Source: a bacterium (GTDB taxonomy: Bacteria > Bdellovibrionota > FAC87 > UBA2466). Taken from it: a stretch of 10,466 bases of DNA. Under the pieces are notes generated by a model. It did not search any database, was not told the origin of the DNA, and saw only the letters and a program-made list of their open reading frames with translations. A program made the position numbers and the translations under genes. The stretch is from NCBI GenBank assembly GCA_019750655.1, contig JAIEOG010000365.1:1-10466 (forward strand), read 5' to 3'. Positions 7,909-10,466 of the stretch are shown here, in pieces (position 1 is the first letter of the stretch; every line of letters begins with the position of its first letter).

Positions 7909-9716
7909 CCTGGCAAATCGCTCTCACTGCTTCCTGACCGAAGCTCTTGAAGGCGGTTAAGCAGCCTAAGCTGCTCTTCGCTGTCCCCCATACGGGCGGT
8001 GAGCTTGATCTGGGCGGAAAGGGAGCGGATCTCGGCCTCCAGGTGCCGCTTGCGCATGGTTTCGACTAAGATATTGAAATCCTGAGAGTTTTTAGGGACT
8101 TCCCGCTCCTCAAACAGGCCGCCCGTGGCAGCCGCAGCCAGGTCGGTCGAAGCGCCGGAATGCACCAAGGAAGCTAGTTTTTCACGGAAATCCAATAAGT
8201 TATCGCATTTTGAGAGCTCGCCCAGCCAGGCTTTGACGGCAGGGTCGGAAATCCCCCCCTCCCAGCGCTCCCGGGGGGTCTTTAAGAAGAATTCTGGGGT
8301 CTCCACGCAGGCGCTAAAAAACTGCAAATCGATGGGATTAATCGTCGGCCCTTTGCGGCTCGGCGCCGTAGGCGCTCGCGGGGCCGCTGCCGGTTTCGCG
8401 GCTTCGGCGGGGCCGGTGCGTTTGCCGGCCGCTTCGGCGATTTCCGCAATCACCGGAACGGACACGCCTAGAACCAAGCTGATATCGTCCCAGAGCGAAG
8501 CGCGATCGGGCAGGCGCCGGCTGGCCACTAGGAGGGGCGTTAGCTCGGTCAGTGTTTCGGCGACGGCACTTTCAGAGAGTGGCCCGCGTTGCGCGATTTC
8601 TTTGAGCAGTTTCGTCACCTGCCGCGGAGCCGCCGCGCAAAGTGTGTGGAAGCTTTCCGAGCCATGTTTCTGCACATACTCATCTGGATCCAAACCATCG
8701 GGCAGAGAAAGATCTTTGGCGAAAAAGCCGGTCGAGAGAAAAAGATGCACGGAACGGTGCCAAGCATCCTTGCCGGCGCGATCGGGATCGAAAACTGTAA
8801 CCACCCGGCGCGTGAGTGGTTTTAGCTCCGAGCAGTGTTCTTCGGTGAGTGCGGTGCCCATCGTGGCGATCGAGTTCGAAACGCCGGATTGGTAAAGGCC
8901 CACGACATCCATATAGCCTTCGACCAAGATCGCTTCGCCCACTTGGCGGATCCCGCGCTGGCTTTCGAACATTCCGTAAAAAAGACGCCGCTTGTTGAAG
9001 ATCGGCGACTCGGGAGAGTTTAAATATTTTGGCTGATCGCCCTCTTTCAGTGCGCGCGCTCCAAAGCCAACGGTTTGCCCGTCGCGGTTGCGGATGGGGA
9101 ACATCAAGCGCTCGCGGAAACGATCGTAACCGCCCGATTCCGAACCCTCACGCTCGACCACTAGGCCGGCCTGCACGATTTCTTGGAAAGTGAATTTGCG
9201 TTGCTGCAGCTGGCGTAGGAGCGTGTTCCAGCCGCGGGGCGCGACGCCGATGAGGAAGCGATCGATCGTTTCTCTCCGGATCCCACGGTCTTCGATGTAT
9301 TTCAGCGCGAATTTGTATTCTTCGACTTGTGTGAGCAGGTAGTTGAAATAACGGCTGGCCCATTCTAGGGCTGCGAGCTGCCGGCTTGAAGCGGCCAAGG
9401 GGCTTGGCGCTTTTTCCTGACGAAAAGAGCGTTCGAGTTTTACGCCCGTGCGTTCGGCGAGTTTTTCCACGGCTTCTGGAAAGCTCAGGCCATCGATGGC
9501 CATTAAGAACGTGAAAACATTGCCGCCCTTCTGGCAGCCAAAGCAGCGAAAGACTTGCTTGTGCGGGTGCACGTAAAACGAGGGCGATTTTTCCGAGTGG
9601 AAAGGACAAAGACCCTGGTAGGCCTGCCCGCCCTTTTTCAGCTGCACGTATTCGCCAACGAGGTCGACGATATTGATGCGCTCTCGGATGGATTCTAAGG
9701 TGGCTTCCGAGAACAT
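7905..9716 (-). CDS. dnaG: DNA primase DnaG
   Basis: 603 residues from ATG 9716; it makes RNA primers for replication together with the DnaB helicase. The CHC2 zinc domain has Cys37-x2-His40-x17-Cys58-x2-Cys61. The RNA-polymerase core includes RLMFPI (about 203-208) and PKYLNSPESPIF (229-240). The TOPRIM part has VEGYMDVV (Glu266, Asp270), the acidic pair FDPDRAG (Asp310, Asp312) and LDPDEYV (342-348). The C-terminal about 170 residues are poorly conserved and helical, as expected for the helicase-binding domain, after an Ala/Pro-rich linker near residues 435-455. A longer frame starts at 9773, but 9716 is better: the family begins about 37-40 residues before the first zinc Cys, GAGGAAAG lies just upstream, and the mpg stop and this start form TAATG. 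Confidence 0.97.
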   Translation of the reverse strand: MFSEATLESIRERINIVDLVGEYVQLKKGGQAYQGLCPFHSEKSPSFYVHPHKQVFRCFGCQKGGNVFTFLMAIDGLSFPEAVEKLAERTGVKLERSFRQEKAPSPLAASSRQLAALEWASRYFNYLLTQVEEYKFALKYIEDRGIRRETIDRFLIGVAPRGWNTLLRQLQQRKFTFQEIVQAGLVVEREGSESGGYDRFRERLMFPIRNRDGQTVGFGARALKEGDQPKYLNSPESPIFNKRRLFYGMFESQRGIRQVGEAILVEGYMDVVGLYQSGVSNSIATMGTALTEEHCSELKPLTRRVVTVFDPDRAGKDAWHRSVHLFLSTGFFAKDLSLPDGLDPDEYVQKHGSESFHTLCAAAPRQVTKLLKEIAQRGPLSESAVAETLTELTPLLVASRRLPDRASLWDDISLVLGVSVPVIAEIAEAAGKRTGPAEAAKPAAAPRAPTAPSRKGPTINPIDLQFFSACVETPEFFLKTPRERWEGGISDPAVKAWLGELSKCDNLLDFREKLASLVHSGASTDLAAAATGGLFEEREVPKNSQDFNILVETMRKRHLEAEIRSLSAQIKLTARMGDSEEQLRLLNRLQELRSGSSESDLPG

Positions 9717-10327
9717 TAGGTTTCTTTCCTCGAAAGCCAGGGACTTCCCTTTACCCAGAACCGATAATCCCATTCAGTCGCTTTGCTGATGCCAATGCGC
9801 CTGCCGCGGCCGATGTCCGCTTTGGAATAGGAGCGCTCTCCCTCCACGATCGCAAGATCGCCTTCCCCGTAGCGGGTGCGGTTGAACTTCAAGTCGATGC
9901 CGAGGGCTTGCGTAAGTTTTCCGGGCCCATTCATTAGAAGGCGTGCAGGTTTACTGCGGTCGAGGCCGCGGTTTTTGTAAAAGCGGTCCAAGGCGCCAAT
10001 AGGCGCAGCGGCTCGGATGAGCACTGCTTCTCCGACACCCTCTTTCCCGGTTACCACGTTCATGCAGTAGTTCATCCCATAGGAAAGATAAACGTAGCAA
10101 GCACCGCCGCGTTCAAACATGACCGAGCTGCGTTCTGTCTTGCGAAAAGCGTGGCTCGCCGGGTCTCGCTCGCCCAGGTAGGCCTCGACCTCGACGATCT
10201 CGGCCAAGAGTTCCACTTTGCCCTGGCGACGCCAAAGGCGCTTGCCCAGAAGCTGGGGTGCGAGTTCAAGGCAGGGCTGGAGAAAGAATGCGTCAGGTAC
10301 CGGAGAGTTTAGTCCGGGCGATTTCAT
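9716..10327 (-). CDS. mpg: 3-methyladenine (methylpurine) DNA glycosylase, AAG/Mpg family
   Basis: 203 residues, the usual family length. AAG-type enzymes flip out and remove alkylated or deaminated purines to start base-excision repair. Matches to known human AAG residues, aligned by motif: VEVEAYLG holds Glu48 (catalytic Glu125) and Tyr50 (Tyr127); His59 fits His136; YVYLSYGMNYCMN holds Tyr80 (Tyr159) and Asn90 (Asn169). NGPGKLTQALGI and a C-terminal RRIGISKATEWDYRFWVKGSPWLS complete the fold. I chose the ATG at 10327, which overlaps the yqeY end by 35 bases. An in-frame ATG at 10366 would add 13 residues not expected in the family and lengthen the overlap to 74. The stop shares one base with the dnaG start (TAATG), so translation is probably coupled. 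All key residues are present. Confidence 0.95.
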   Translation of the reverse strand: MKSPGLNSPVPDAFFLQPCLELAPQLLGKRLWRRQGKVELLAEIVEVEAYLGERDPASHAFRKTERSSVMFERGGACYVYLSYGMNYCMNVVTGKEGVGEAVLIRAAAPIGALDRFYKNRGLDRSKPARLLMNGPGKLTQALGIDLKFNRTRYGEGDLAIVEGERSYSKADIGRGRRIGISKATEWDYRFWVKGSPWLSRKET

Positions 10328-10466
10328 TGACGAGTTTTCCGTCGGCGCGGCCGGCGGTTTTGGCAAGAACGGCCTTCATTACCGCGCCAATATCGGCGGG
10401 TTTCGAAGCGCCCGTTTCTGCAATGGCTGCCGCCACTGCTTGTTCGACTTCTTCACGAGAAAGCTG
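10293..10466 (-). CDS. yqeY: GatB/YqeY-domain protein, C-terminal part
   Basis: The window edge cuts the 5' end; 57 residues plus a TGA stop remain. The segment SKPADIGAVMKAVLAKTAGR, then ADGKLVNEIARTKLSG, is the typical end of YqeY proteins, small helical proteins related to the tail of GatB, the amidotransferase subunit that acts on misacylated tRNA. The cellular role of stand-alone YqeY is poorly defined. Genes of this family often sit between rpsU and dnaG, so an rpsU gene further upstream on the minus strand is a reasonable expectation. It overlaps the mpg start by 35 bases. Confidence 0.9.
   Translation of the reverse strand, partial: QLSREEVEQAVAAAIAETGASKPADIGAVMKAVLAKTAGRADGKLVNEIARTKLSGT

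Noticed and set aside
8125..8895. 256-residue open frame on the plus strand
   Set aside because: Antisense to the middle and C-terminal part of dnaG, with no domain or ribosome site.
9148..9609. 153-residue open frame on the minus strand
   Set aside because: Same-strand alternative frame inside dnaG; Arg/Pro-rich shadow sequence.
9717..9773. Longer dnaG start
   Set aside because: It adds 19 residues before the conserved N-terminus and lies inside the mpg end; the TAATG start has a good Shine-Dalgarno sequence and matches family length.

Overview
The window reads as the first about 10.5 kb of a draft contig from a Gram-negative bacterium. Bases 1-14 are the 3' end of an Illumina sequencing adapter, so the left edge is a contig end. 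The housekeeping half (primary sigma factor, primase, YqeY-type protein, alkyl-purine glycosylase, a CAT-anticodon tRNA) gives only a broad placement. The layout and the long acidic insert in RpoD fit a deltaproteobacterial or Bdellovibrionota-like genome. That is an impression from gene order and protein style, not a computed classification.

Layout, left to right. 45-1832 (+): a multi-pass membrane protein resembling GT-C glycosyltransferases. 1858-3122 (-): a tight two-gene unit. The first gene encodes a probable winged-helix protein; the second encodes an N-terminal helix-turn-helix joined to a PLD-like domain. A perfect 7+7 palindrome sits in front of the unit. I do not recognise it as a named system, and it is the best candidate here for something undescribed. 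3288-3822 (+): a secreted NlpC/P60-like protein whose frame is broken at a run of seven Gs. 4846-3826 (-): a thioesterase-like gene followed by a cupin gene. 4960-5535 (+): a GNAT acetyltransferase.

From 5595 to the right end everything is on the minus strand and forms a version of the macromolecular-synthesis cluster. In transcription order it runs yqeY (partial), mpg, dnaG, rpoD, tRNA(CAT). The yqeY, mpg and dnaG frames overlap (35 nt, then 1 nt as TAATG), so they are probably translated from one message. rpoD has its own sigma-70-like promoter whose -35 box covers the dnaG stop codon. Between rpoD and the tRNA lies an approximately 100-bp nested inverted repeat that looks like the rpoD terminator or a dispersed structured element. 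No gene-free stretch exceeds 300 bases. I saw no CRISPR array, insertion sequence, rRNA or phage gene.
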